A DNA stretch of 64,000 nucleotides from Polytrichum commune (GCA_950295325.1 OX485803.1:15376001-15440000); one strand, 5' to 3'; positions 1 through 11,009 are shown, counted from the first letter of the stretch. A program made the numbers and translations. Notes: generated by a model not told the origin, from the sequence alone.

Positions 1-589
1 CCAAAAAATTTGGACTATGTGTGGATCGAACGTGAGTCAAAATATTGTTAATTACTCTAGGTTCAGTAGTCAACATACTGTGGAGAAGACTTACACTTCA
101 CCCTTGATATGTGTTATCTCGATAAGTATTGAAATCATCTATGTGTTGAAGAAAATTGCGCTCCCCAAAAAGAATCCAAAAATTACACTAGTAAGTGTTA
201 ATTGTTATATGTTAAGAGAATTCATAAAAATTATGCTCCCCTCTTCAATGAATTCACCTCGATAAGTGTTAATTTGTATGAAAGGGAGGTTATGAACTTT
301 TGTAACTTGGATGAGATTGAATTAGGTCCATCATGTATTTGACTTCTGCAAAGACTGAAACTAGACCACTATAAAATGCACATGAGCTCATCACTTATGA
401 TGTAATTTGAGCTAAACAATCCATACATACCTATTGAGCAAGAAATTACAAGTATACTTGATGAAAGAGATGATGCAACTTATAATCTCATTGAAGAAGC
501 TGATAATGCACGAATTGGTGATGTGGTGGTAGATAGAGTAGGACTCAAGGATGCTGAAAGTGAATGAGTGACATTGGAACAATTTTTTG

Positions 590-625
<36 letters not shown>

Positions 626-1864
626 ACTAATGTTACACTCTCCTCTAGAGCAATTGAACACTTCAAAAGGAGCTAAAATCTTGACGTGCACAAGAATCTC
701 ATCAAAATACTTTAGATTTGTCCTTCCATTACACTTAGATGTATAATGAAATTCACATCTTCTTTATTTTTATCCTTTATTTATATAAGTATTACTTTTT
801 TAATTCCAAAGTCACATAAGCGTCATTCATGTAAGTGTTAAAAATTGTCCATGCTACCCCCAATAAGTGTTAAAGTGTTAACACCACATAAGTGTTACAA
901 GCTTCCTTGCTCCCAAGTGTCAACAGATATGAAGGGTGGACTGTATATGTTCATTTTGAAATGAAGAGAATCTTTGTGCTTCAATAATGGATAAGATATT
1001 CATGCAAGCTTTGAAGATTACGAGGCAACTAGCTACAGGTCTTGAGCCAATGTTGCCAATCGTGTGTCATGCAACATCTTAGGAGAAGTGGGTGTAGATC
1101 CAAAAGTGCCCATTTCATATCCACTTAGATCACCATATTTCAACATGTTTTGTAATTGCATGTTATTGATTTCAAACTTGCCAAAGGACTTATGGGCCTG
1201 AAATAATTGTCGATTGCTCGGTCCACCACATGTCACTCTTTTAGGCAAGCCCTACGCTCACTGTATTAAAGACACCCTAGTTATGGTTGCCGGTGTATAA
1301 ATATTCGTTGAAAAAATATAGACTTCAAAATCTTATTATGGGCACTTTCAACTCCATAGGCAATTAGACCGTTGGATCAAATTGAAAATTCTCGAAGATT
1401 CGTCTCATCTAGTCAGAGCAATTGTGACTCAAAAATACTATTCTTTCCAGTTCAAAATTATACGAGGTGGAAAGAAAACATTCCCTATCCCTTCAAGCGA
1501 GTACACATGGCCTCCCAATCATGGTCACTCTTAGAAACCTAGAACGGTGTCTATATTCTAAGATTATAGTCCAATCTCATCATAAACACGTGTAGTATTT
1601 TGGGCACGCATTCTTCACTACAAGCAATTCCCTATACCACTCAAGAATAGGTCTCCAACCCGTACTCGAGACCCACATAAGGCCCCCACACACACACACA
1701 CCTTAGGTGCTTGGGTTGACCGCATAGGAATTTGTAAGAGTTTGAGTCCCTCTTCCCAAAGCGTTAAAGGACGTTGTTGTCACGTGTGATTCCCTTTAGC
1801 TTGGACGTGGATCTTGGCAAGGAATTTAAGTTAGACATAGCACACAAACCAAGGGCAGAGTATA
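1..1864. other. Intergenic block without a recognisable gene
   Basis: AT-rich sequence with only short open frames and no recognisable protein domain. It contains a 34-base A run, a short CA microsatellite near 1689-1701 and a fragment near 980-1050 related to the dispersed family seen at 16345-17130. A stretch near 1710-1760 weakly resembles a tRNA B box but has no convincing A box. Confidence 0.6.
590..623 (+). repeat. Poly-A tract (34 A)
   Basis: Uninterrupted run of 34 adenines. It could be the tail of an old retroposed sequence, but no element body or target-site duplication could be defined around it. Confidence 0.9.
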
Positions 1865-2365
1865 AGGCCCACTTCACACACGAGCCAAGAGCCGTGACCA
1901 TGCAATTGTGAGAGCCCAAAAGAAAGTGTCCAAAGGCCGTCCCAACACACCTCCAAAATCATGTAGTGTGGTCATGCACCCTCAAGTGTAGTGTGAAGCC
2001 ATATGTGACCGGGCCTTCGACCAAATGTTATTTTAATGAATTTCTATTCATGCAGGTCTTGATACATGATAAAATACAATAAACCAACGGTTATGAGTGT
2101 TCGGAGTGCCATGATCTTCCGATTTTGTGTTAGGCCTACCTCCAAGAAGTGATTTTTGAAAATAGTCCAAGTGACCATGAAACATGATCCATTCGATGCC
2201 ACGTAGGAATCCATGTAGACTTTACATCCATCTCGCATTCACATACTCCGTTGGTCCCTCAAGCGTAGTGTGAAGTGAACTTGGACCGGCTCCGCCTTTT
2301 CCACCAATGAGAGTGCTTGAAGTGTAATGGTCACGGGCACTCAGTCTCGTGAGTGAAGTGGCCCT
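1865..2365 (+). mobile_element. TIR element, family A (501 bp, full copy)
   Basis: The left end (AGGCCCACTTCACACACGAG) is matched in reverse complement by the right end (CTCGTGAGTGAAGTGGCCCT). The inverted similarity continues imperfectly inward for about 75 bases. The interior carries two versions of a motif around AGTGTAGTGTGAAG. No transposase frame is present, so this is a non-autonomous foldback or MITE-like element. Related copies lie at 10575-11009, 12785-12998 and, as a piece of the right end in the opposite orientation, at 3460-3590. A clear target-site duplication was not found, so the superfamily is not assigned. Confidence 0.75.
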
Positions 2366-2527
2366 AAGTATGGATGAGGCTGTAGTTGAGTCATTAGACA
2401 TGGTCATTAGTGTGTGATTACTAAAGCCTTCAGAGATCGATGTTGTAATGAAGTGGTGTTTGTTTTTACCATACTGTGGTTGATGCCATCTGCAACTTAA
2501 CTTGATTTTAATTTTGATTAAACCCTT

Positions 2528-2613
2528 TGTTGGCTCTGTCTGTAGGACAGAGACTATGCATCAACTTCTTTGTTGGCTTTGTCTGTAGGACAAAGACTAT
2601 GCATCAACTTCTT
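2528..2613 (+). repeat. Tandem duplication of a 43-bp unit
   Basis: Two adjacent 43-bp units, 2528-2570 and 2571-2613, differ at one or two bases. Each contains a short palindrome of the form CTCTGTC-N5-GACAGAG, or CTTTGTC-N5-GACAAAG in the second copy. The difference in the two stems is compensatory, so both copies can still form the hairpin. Confidence 0.85.
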
Positions 2614-2615
2614 CG

Positions 2616-2717
2616 TTTCAAGAGCAAATTTCCTAACCACTTTGCGTTCACACTTGGACGTTACTTGTTCTTGTTATTTTTAGTCCACTTTATTTAATGT
2701 GGATGTTAACTATAGTG

Positions 2718-2755
<38 letters not shown>

Positions 2756-3373
2756 GCTCCCTAAAATGTATTGAAAGAAATCTAGTTAACTATAGTTATT
2801 TCGGCAGTTCTTGATTATTTATTTTAGAAATTTCGGGTGATAAATGAGTAGCTTCAATCCTTGACTTGCATTTGAGAAGAAGGTGCACAAAATCCAAAAA
2901 AGGTTTGGTATAGTAAAGTGGATAGCTACAATTGTAGTCTTTCATAGTAAAGGACAAAGCCTCACGGTTCTACCGTTTCTTGTTTCAAGAGCAAATTTTC
3001 TAACCACTTTGTGTTCACACTTGGACGTTACTTGTTCTTGTTATTTTTGGTCCACTGTATTTAATGTGGATGTTATCTATAGTTTATATATATATATATA
3101 TATACATACATACAAGTGCTCCCTAAAATGCATTGAAAGAAATCTAGTTGACTATAGTTATTTTGGCAGTTCTTGATTATATTTTAAAAAAACATTGGGT
3201 GATAAATGAGTAGCTTCAATCCTTGACCCGTATTTGAGAAGAAGGTGCACAAAATCCAAGAAAGGTTTGGTATAGTGAATAGCCATGGGTTGGCATGAGC
3301 AAAGTAACCAGCTACAATTGTAGTCTTTCATAGCAAAGGACAGAGCTTCACGGTTCTATCGTTTTCTTGTTTA
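2616..3373 (+). repeat. Tandem duplication of about 370 bp with a TA microsatellite
   Basis: The segment from about 2616 to 2980 is repeated from about 2981 to 3373. Shared blocks include the stretches around TAACCACTTTG, TTGGACGTTACTTGTTC and AAGGTGCACAAAATCCAA. Each copy contains a TA run (2719-2752 in the first, near 3084-3102 in the second) at the same relative position, so the microsatellite predates the duplication. The second copy has an extra insertion near 3290. No coding potential. Confidence 0.8.
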
Positions 3374-3459
3374 AGAACTTCAAGATCTTTATGATGTGGG
3401 TAGCGTACATATGTATATCCAAAAAACCAACACTCAACCTTAAGCTCTAATAAGTGTCT

Positions 3460-3590
3460 AAGGGTCACTTCACACACGAGACTGAAGGTCCCTTACCATT
3501 GCATTCTAAGATCTCTCATTGGTCAAAAAGGCCGAGAGCGTCCAAGTTCACTTTACACTAGAAGGTGCTCATGATTAGTCATGGGGCTGA
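3460..3590 (-). mobile_element. Family A TIR element fragment
   Basis: Begins AGGGTCACTTCACACACGAGA and matches the reverse complement of the right end of the 1865-2365 element, including the inner AGTTCACTTTACACT stretch. The rest of the element is not recognisable, so this is a truncated copy. Confidence 0.65.
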
Positions 3591-6093
3591 CACTTAGTGT
3601 GAATTACGAGAATCACGTGCAGCGAGGGCATGATTGTTTGGGGGGTATTATCTTGTTCACAAGTAATTAAATGACCCATTCAATTAGGTAATTTTCTAAC
3701 TATGCATATTTTGTAGTACTTCTCAGTTACTTTGAAAGGCTAGGGTTAGTCATTTTCATGTACTATATGTTTATTAAAAATCAACAAGTAGTTGGTTGGA
3801 AGAGTGCTATGCTCTATGATTATCCTCCACACGTGGTTAATTCTAGTTGGTTGTCTGATTAAGGCCAAACTTTGGCTCATTTCAAAAACCATCTCAAAAA
3901 GTAGAGCTAATATTTCATTGCAATGCGGTGTAGCCTAGAAGCAATTTCATAAAGCCACAATACAAAACATACATACACAAAATTGATATTCACTCAAGAG
4001 CTACAAGAAATGCATTTATTGTGGAAGCATAAACCAATGACATCCCCAAGCAAAGTGATGGAAATCCTACTGCATTTTTATTCATGTGAAAAAACAAAAC
4101 ATTATTAAAAAAATGTGCCAACACTAAACTACTAGAAGGTGCACAATTTGTAGATGCCAACAAAGCAAAAAAATCTCTCATAATGCAACCCCATGACCTA
4201 AACCAATCTCTTCCATGTTGCTTATTTAAACTTGTCATAAAATTTTCTTCAACCATTCTTTTCATCCATCAACAAATTTTCATACACTATGGGCGGGACA
4301 AGGGAATGTATACACTATAACCCTTTTATTAAAAACATAATACCATGGTATCTTTGAAATAGTATAACCTAATTTCATGGAATTCATAAAACCCTACATT
4401 ATTTAAAAATCAAAGCACATATTTTGTGGGGCCTATTTTATTTTGAAAGCACTTCAACTTTTTTGGCATCATCATTAAATAAATAAATATATATATATAT
4501 ATATATCTTTGGTTGCACGTACTTCCTCATTTTCGAGCAGTGTCAGTCCCATGTATCTAATATGAGTATTTTTTTTTTTTATCTTCTTGATATAAGACAA
4601 TGTTTATAATTAAGATTCAAACACATTAATATATAAAATATGACTTATGAATTTGGTGAAGCCCATATAAATTGTGTGTATGGCCATATATTGAGAGATC
4701 ACGTATTTTAAGGGTTAAACAAGTAGCTAATCACAAGAGTGCTCTACCCTATTATTATTCTACACATGTGGCTAATTTTAGTGGGATATCTGACAAATAT
4801 AGTTGGCTCATTTTATAGGTCACCACTTTAGATCAACAATCACTTATATGTGGACTCTACTTGAAGTGCAAGTTACTAACACCATAGAATCACAACACAT
4901 ATGTGGTTGGTTTTGGTTTGTTGCCAAAATTTGGCCCTTTATGTGACCCATGGTTGAACAAGTTTTTGAACACTCAGTCCAATTTCTTTCAAACATGTAC
5001 CCTTTTTTACGCCTTTTTGGTGTCCGTTCTTAAATCCACACATACCCACACCACCACTCAAATATGCATGTTAGTAGTTGAAGCTAAGTAACTGAATTAG
5101 GCCCGCTTACCTTATGAGAAGAACTTGAGCACAATGAGCATCACATGAGGCTTATGAGATGCCGGTACCTCATAATGTACATGTATTAACATACCAGGTG
5201 CCGTATTCTCTCTCCTCAAGGACTGAGATATTTTTAAGTTCTGTGCTTCTGGTACTTATGTATTCACATGTGATTGCGAACGTAGTTGTACTGAAGCTTT
5301 TTAATACCATTCTAAATTTCTAATTCATGTTAAAACCTTAGGATTCTAGGGCAAAATTTAATAGTGTCATTCAATTTAAAGAGTGACACCATCCTGATGT
5401 GCTCTTGATTCCATAAGCCTTTTGGCTTCCTGGATTTTAAAATCGATATCATTTCATTTATGATTTGGTGCAATCAACTTAGTATAGTACATGTTGTGTT
5501 TAGAATTTTATTGTTGATGTCTTTGTGGCACATAAGGTAGATGGGTCTTAAGTGGCTACTCTTCTTATTCAGATCCCTAGATTTTGTTTGGTAAGTGGTT
5601 CCGTGAGGATCATAGAGAAAACGTTGTAAAGACACATGTTTAAAATAAATTGGAGTACATCTTCAAATGTAAATAAATGCTCTATACTCCATAGTGAACA
5701 CAATTGGGAGGACCTATGTATTCAGTTAAGAAATTAACAAAGATGCACTTCGGATAACCATAACTAAATCAGGGTAGGTCCAAATTTCAATCTGGTTTGT
5801 GCATATGTTTCATCATAGACTTGCCAATACAAGGCGAGCTTTGTTGTGTAAATCTAATCGATAGAAGTTTGAGGCCATGAAGTAGGAACCACATAACACC
5901 CAAATACCTTATTTGCTTGCAGTACTCAGAAAGAGAAACTACTATGTACTAGAGTAGGTGACATTTGGATTTTCCATTGAAGGGCATGCGCACACATATG
6001 TTTGCATGACGTTTTATAAAACACCAATGTCTAAGATATGACAAAAACATAAACACTTTACTTAAACTCAAATATCTACAAAAATTACGATAT
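3591..6093. other. Intergenic block, repeats only
   Basis: No gene seen. Holds a TA microsatellite near 4488-4507, a degraded member of the dispersed family also found at 16345-17130 (about 4950-5130), and a short dispersed segment near 5380-5480 with relatives at 36745-36830 and, inverted, at 43300-43370. The small open frames at 3990-4265 and 4903-5091 show no domain or codon signal I trust. Confidence 0.55.
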
Positions 6094-6255
6094 AAGTATA
6101 TTTGGATTTATGCATGAATTTTGATGATTCCAACCGCCAATATGGCATACACAGATCGCACAACTACACATATATGGTGGTTGGCGAACATTGAATATAA
6201 CAATTCGAAGTTGTGGTTGTTGTGTTGTTGCTTTTGTTGTTGTTGTTTGATGTTT

Positions 6256-7142
6256 GAATGTATGTTTGATGTCGAAAGGTTACATTGGCTATGGAACCAA
6301 TTCTCTCATAACACCCTTCAACACCTCACTAACTTCCTACAACCACCACCACAAGATTTTGAAACAGAAATCCTATGGCTCCTACAAAGATACATAACTA
6401 TACTCCCCAGGAAAAAGCCAAAAACTATCCAACCAAACAACCTACACCAAACACTACCCCCCGAAATCACCAAAACACTCATAGAATCCTTCCAAATTAC
6501 ACACTCATACTATTCATCCCCCCTCACTTGCCCTACCCAACTCACCCAATATAACTCCCCACACACTCGAGACATACTATTTGGATCAATAGGCAAAGCA
6601 AACTCGGCCAAATGGACAGGGCATGGACTAGCGTTCCCCACGGACCACAATACAACCCTCGAAGCCCTCCACTGGGCTAGAATGGCCGCTAAAGAGGATG
6701 CACAAACAATCACTATCCTAATAATAAACCACAAGGATTGGACACCACAACAAATACCACTCACAGACCCGGACATACACATCCTAGCCACAATCCCACC
6801 ACAATCCCACCACATACTATAACATACAACCCCACGCCAGAATGGCCAAAATACTACCAATACACCGAACCATCCCTTACATCAATCATATGCGTACACA
6901 ACCAAAGAACCATACTAAATAACACCCAAATACCAACCGCATTACAAAGAATACTCAAAAACACTACACATACACACATAGACATCCACCCCATTAAACC
7001 CACACCCACACATTACAATGTTAAATTCTCTAACGCATGGAAAAATGCCCCTAAAACCACCCCCCTCCAAACCATAAACACCCACATAATACCCCTACCA
7101 AGCACATTCACAAACACATACCCCCTTAAATTCCACCCATAA
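6256..7142 (+). pseudogene. Upstream coding relic of the retroelement
   Basis: An open frame runs to 6822. Its first part (before 6256) is only the host MITE read in frame. The sense continues in another frame from about 6815 to a TAA at 7140-7142, so one frameshift and one stop separate it from the RNase H frame downstream. Around 6589-6790 there is a block with FGSIGKANSAKWTG, an AFP tripeptide where an NPP(F/Y) motif might be expected, then EALHWARMAAKED and a hydrophobic TITILIINHKDW strand. This layout loosely recalls Rossmann-type adenine methyltransferases of the PCIF1 kind. That is a weak, pattern-based suggestion with the catalytic motif changed. The element is probably inactive. Confidence 0.5.
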
Positions 7143-7154
7143 CAGTGCACATAT

Positions 7155-8579
7155 ATGGATGGATCATTCATCCCCCCGACCAAAAACTCCGAAGGCCAAA
7201 TAGAAGGAAACACTGCAGGATCGGGAGTATATAGCCCTAACAACAACACAAAAATCTCAGAAAGATTACCAGGCTACCAAAACATACTTAGAGCCGAACT
7301 CAATGCAATTCTCATTGCTGTTAAAAATATACAACTCACTAAAATAGACACACACATATTTACAGATAGCCTTAACAGCATATATCTAATTAACAACCAC
7401 ATCCACCGCCCAACATCACAACACCACCACCCAGACAAATTACTCATAGCAGCAATAGTACGACATATATATTGGACCCCACACAAAATACACATACATA
7501 AAGTACGGGCTCATACAGGCATCACCGGAAATGAAATAGCAGATGCACTAGCAAACGAAGGAACTACCAAAGAAAAACCGAATACCACCCCACGTATACA
7601 CACTGCCCACTCGACCCCATACTGGCTAGCAGGCTGCCCAACAGCCACACACGACGGAGCCATCCGTAACTTACGTACATTCATAACCAAAGAACACGAA
7701 ACAAATGAAGCAGACCTAGCCAAACATAAATTCCCATACGTAGACAAATGGCTATCCAATACCCAAATAAACCAAAAACTCTCCAACCATTTTTGGCAGG
7801 ACGAGAAAATCCCGGATACCCAAATCACCCAAACACTCAAATTCAGATACGCCCAATATATGGGTAACCACAGGAAAAACATATTTTGGCCTATCACACA
7901 CCCAAACCCCAATTGCACGCTATGCCATAAAAATGAACGTGACACATGGCCTCACCTACTATCCACATGCGAGCACCCATTCCTTAAAGGACTTAGAATT
8001 GCACGACACAACAAAGCAGTACATCTCATCGCCCAAACATTACAAGCCAACAAAAATACCAGATTCTTTACACTAACAAACGCAGGTCACTTTAATAACC
8101 AACCACAAGAACAAACAGTACCGGAATGGCTGCTCCAATGCACTTGCCACCCAAACCCTTGCCAATGCCTCGCCAAACTAAGACCAGACATCCTATGCAT
8201 ACTCGGAGCACCAAAACAAATACAACCACCTATATCACCCTCTCCCGAACATACGATCCAATTCATTGAATTCACATACTGCCATGATAGATTCCCAGAA
8301 CAAGCCATCACACACAAACATGCCAAATATGACCCACTAAATAACATCATCCAAAACAACGGTTGGAAAACCAACCCCCTCATAACCATCACGGCAGGAG
8401 TAAGAGGAGCCATACACGAACACTCCATTGAAAATCTCACAAAAATAAACATCCCAAAATCAAACATCAAAAAATTGATGAAAGACATACACCAAAACGC
8501 CATCAAATACCTTACCTACTTAGTACTAAATAAAAGAAAACTAGACAACAAACAAAAACCCGTACCCCCTCCTAATTAA
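7155..8579 (+). CDS. Retroelement RNase H / zinc-finger / nuclease-like protein (474 aa, partial polyprotein)
   Basis: Residues 1-135 form an RNase H1 domain with the catalytic set visible: D2 in MDGSF, E48 in RAELNAI, D71 in FTDSLNS and D130 in GNEIADALAN, plus the helper H120 in KVRAHTG. RNase H degrades the RNA strand of the RNA/DNA hybrid during retrotransposition. Residues 254-272 hold a C-x2-C-x9-H-x4-C motif followed by HPF and RHN, as in the zinc region after many LINE reverse transcriptases. The C-terminal part has a second Cys cluster and RPD (343-345), then IEFTY (E372), a layout that could be a PD-(D/E)xK or restriction-like endonuclease fold; the usual lysine is replaced by threonine. 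ATG 7155 is simply the first Met after a stop at 7140, so the frame is the tail of a longer polyprotein. RNase H is secure; the nuclease is tentative. Confidence 0.8.
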   Translation: MDGSFIPPTKNSEGQIEGNTAGSGVYSPNNNTKISERLPGYQNILRAELNAILIAVKNIQLTKIDTHIFTDSLNSIYLINNHIHRPTSQHHHPDKLLIAAIVRHIYWTPHKIHIHKVRAHTGITGNEIADALANEGTTKEKPNTTPRIHTAHSTPYWLAGCPTATHDGAIRNLRTFITKEHETNEADLAKHKFPYVDKWLSNTQINQKLSNHFWQDEKIPDTQITQTLKFRYAQYMGNHRKNIFWPITHPNPNCTLCHKNERDTWPHLLSTCEHPFLKGLRIARHNKAVHLIAQTLQANKNTRFFTLTNAGHFNNQPQEQTVPEWLLQCTCHPNPCQCLAKLRPDILCILGAPKQIQPPISPSPEHTIQFIEFTYCHDRFPEQAITHKHAKYDPLNNIIQNNGWKTNPLITITAGVRGAIHEHSIENLTKINIPKSNIKKLMKDIHQNAIKYLTYLVLNKRKLDNKQKPVPPPN

Positions 8580-8733
8580 AGATAGCTTGTTTGTATTAAA
8601 ACCCTAGAGCCCACCTCCCCACAGGAGGCATAAAACCATACACTGCATCACGGAATACCGTGATCAGTGCATGGCTAACGGGCTCGCATTCACGCTGGTA
8701 TCATATACTAGCGTTACTTTTTCTTTTCTTTTC
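8580..8733 (+). other. Structured 3' untranslated end of the retroelement
   Basis: Contains three short hairpins: CCTCC-CCACA-GGAGG near 8616, CACGGAATACCGTG near 8649, and CGCTGGTATCATATACTAGCG near 8693-8713. It closes with TTTTTCTTTTCTTTTC just before the target duplication. Such 3' structures are what the element's reverse transcriptase recognises in many LINEs. The order of motifs is echoed in the SINE at 35965-36086. Confidence 0.6.
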
Positions 8734-9189
8734 TTTGATGTTTTTGTCCCCACAAGTGCACATCCCTTATTATTTTTGGACAAGTGGTCTATCCAAATAC
8801 ACTGAAATGTCAATTAGCATGAGGTTCACATAAAGATTCATATGATATTGAGAAGAAAACTTAAAATTTCCACTTAAATGTAATGATTGTTTTTATTAAG
8901 TAAGTATTCTATTTAATGTAAACACTATTGGAGAAATAAAACACAATGAATTAAATTAGACAATGGTTGTCTCAAGCATGGCTACGTTGATGTGATCATC
9001 CCTGGGGGTGCACCTTTCATAACATGTATGAGTATACATGAGTGCACAAAAGGGGTATTTATTTGAATTTTTGTGTAGTACACATACATATGATACACAA
9101 ATTATAACCCGTAATTATGTACATGTATGGAGGACCTCTAGAAAATATACAACATTTATACTTTTATGGTAGGGTCACTTATTGAGGCT

Positions 9190-10440
9190 CATTCATTTGG
9201 AAATATGGAGGAGGATGAGGAGTGCCATCATAATCACACATCGATTGATGATTCCAGTGCACGAGGTGGTGACAAGGAAAATTGTAATGTTGGAGAAGAC
9301 AATTAAAACATGTGCAATGATGTTGTCATAGAGACGGAATTGATGCAGTCACACATTGAAATGGTCTACATGAAGATGTGGAGTTGCAAAGTGAGCTTTG
9401 ACGTGCCTTGGATGTTCTAATCACGGGTAGATCACTCCATTGTCAAGTTGAACACCACGTGCGACCAAAAAAAATCTTCTTTTGGTAAGTTGCACCACCA
9501 AAATGGGTCAAAATTTTATCAAAAAAATTTCATGAGTAGATATACACAATACCTATGACATAGTCAAAAGTGTTAACTAACTTTGATGATTTGTTTTTTT
9601 CATAAAACATACCGTTTCTAACTAGAATGACACAGAATTGAACTAAAAAATTTACTAAAAATAAATAAAGATGACCAAAAATTTCAAAAAAGTATACAAA
9701 AGATACTATCAATGGTTATGTATATGTAGAAAAAATATCATAAATTTTAAAATTATATATGGCATGTAATATAGGGGTAGCAAACTTTGTCCGCACGTGG
9801 TGTCAACTTGACAATGAAGAGACCTCCCCGTGGTTCTAATTGATGAACATGAAAATTTTTGAATGCTCTCTCAATCTACTGTAAAGTCCATTCTGACTTA
9901 TGTAGAGGTAAGGGAGTCTAGAACTTTCAAAAGTATACTTGTTAGTCAATTAAATGGCAATCCAACTTTATCTAAAGATCGATTGGCTCGGATTAAGGAT
10001 GGCATTTTATATATGAAGCCTCAACTCCTTACTGCCACAAATAATGATACTTTGTTAAAACTTTGTTGTGATTGTGGAGTGTTTTTATTAAACACACTTA
10101 AAGCTAGAATTGTCAAAATACATGGGAGGATTTATAGGATGTGTAGAAAATTTGGTAATCCTTGCGTGGAGTATAGGGATCCAATTGACTTGATAAACCA
10201 TCCATTAAACATGGAGATTGGTTCATCAAAAAGGAACCAAGAATAAATGGATTTATGATCTTACAGATCATTTGATGGTAGATTTAGAAACAATAATTGT
10301 ATTAACTTCTATGGCATATATTGTAGACTTAGATGCTTATGAGTTACATCTAGGGATGGAAAAACCTTCAACGACTTTACTAATGAATGCTAGGATTTTA
10401 TATTATACATATGATAGGGCTTCATTATTATTCAAAATTA
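9190..10440 (+). pseudogene. Transposon-derived coding relic, interrupted
   Basis: Sense sequence of an unrecognised protein, probably from an autonomous DNA transposon. An acidic Asp/Glu-rich stretch lies at about 9210-9310. Reading then continues across the MITE insertion site (LDVLIDEHENF when the insert is skipped) into 9863-10246, which reads KDRLARIKDGILY, then CCDCGVFLL and YRDPIDLINHP. After a frameshift near 10235 it continues as KNKWIYDLTDHLMVDLE. The arrangement vaguely resembles plant transposon-encoded proteins with a DCAVYF-like core and PIDLLNRP-like motif, but I cannot name the family. There are at least three in-frame stops and one frameshift besides the MITE. Confidence 0.5.
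9422..9832. mobile_element. hAT-type MITE (411 bp) with 8-bp target duplication
   Basis: The inverted ends pair CACGGGTAGATCACTCCATTG with CAATGAAGAGACCTCCCCGTG, and the similarity continues inward through TCAAGTTG and CACCACGTGCG. It is flanked by the perfect 8-base direct repeat GTTCTAAT at 9414-9421 and 9833-9840; 8 bp is the hAT signature. There is no coding capacity. It interrupts the coding relic at 9190-10440, and deleting the element with one repeat restores the reading sense there. Confidence 0.85.
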
Positions 10441-10574
10441 TATTTATATAATTATGTTACTGACTATATGTGAATGTAATTTATTTACATATACATATTG
10501 TCACTTGTATTTATATCATTGTAATTGTATGTGTATTGCTTAATTTTACCACCAAAAATTTTAAATATTATTAT

Positions 10575-11009
10575 GAGAGCCCAAAAGAAAGTGTTCAAAG
10601 GTTGTCCCAACACATCTTCAAAAACATGTAGTGTGGTCACAGACCCTTAAGTGTAGTGTGAAGTTATATGTGACTAGGTCCTCAACCAAATGTTATGTCA
10701 ATGAATTTCTATTCATGCGGGTCCTCACACATAATAAAATAGAATAAACCCACAATTATGAACGTTCAAAGTGCCATGGTCTTCCGGTTTTGTGTTAGAC
10801 CTACCTTCAAGAGGTGGTTATTGAAAATAGTCCAAGTGACCATGAAACATGATTCATTTGATGCCATGTAAGAATCCATGTAGACTTTACATCCATCTTC
10901 CATTCACCTACTCCGTTGGTCCCTCAAGCTTGGCTCCGCCTTTTCCACCAATGAGAGTGCTTGAAGTGTAATGGTCACGGGCTCTCAGTCTCGTGTATGA
11001 AGTAGGCCT
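10575..11009 (+). mobile_element. Family A TIR element, 5'-truncated copy
   Basis: Starts inside family A at GAGAGCCCAAAAGAAAGTG and follows the 1865-2365 copy to its right end (CTCGTGTATGAAGTAGGCCT). A short internal deletion removes the second AGTGTGAAGTGAACTTGGACC block. The left TIR is missing. Confidence 0.75.

Larger units (their letters stand above)
6256..8733 (+). mobile_element. 5'-truncated retroelement with RNase H (2.48 kb)
   Basis: The insertion is bounded by the 10-base direct repeat TTTGATGTTT at 6246-6255 and 8734-8743. It carries RNase H and a Cys/His zinc motif typical of the 3' half of non-LTR retrotransposons. It ends in a structured untranslated region and a pyrimidine tail (TTTTTCTTTTCTTTTC). 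No reverse transcriptase is visible, so the 5' part was lost at insertion, as is usual for target-primed integration. The coding strand is strikingly poor in G and rich in A and C compared with the flanks. The clade is not identified. The 122-bp SINE at 35965-36086 has a related 3' end. Confidence 0.8.
6094..8803 (-). mobile_element. MITE family B copy, split by a retroelement
   Basis: Both ends match family B: 6094-6255 and 8734-8803 together correspond to the reverse complement of the uninterrupted copy at 36292-36513. The TIR begins AAGTATATTTGGA on one side and AGTATACTTGGA-like on the other. The retroelement at 6256-8733 sits in the middle and a 10-base target duplication is visible at the junctions. 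Other copies are at 29432-29573 (partial) and 57714-58081. No transposase is encoded. Confidence 0.8.

Noticed and set aside
412-666. 84-aa minus-strand open frame with a long phenylalanine run
   Set aside because: The frame is a translation of the 34-base A tract and has no other protein-like content.
6121-6255. Start of the 233-aa frame at 6121 as an authentic N-terminus
   Set aside because: This part lies in the host MITE (family B) before the target duplication, so the frame is a chance fusion of MITE and retroelement.
6510-8506. Long minus-strand frames opposite the retroelement
   Set aside because: They mirror the open, A/C-rich coding strand and lack any motif, while the plus strand has catalytic RNase H residues.
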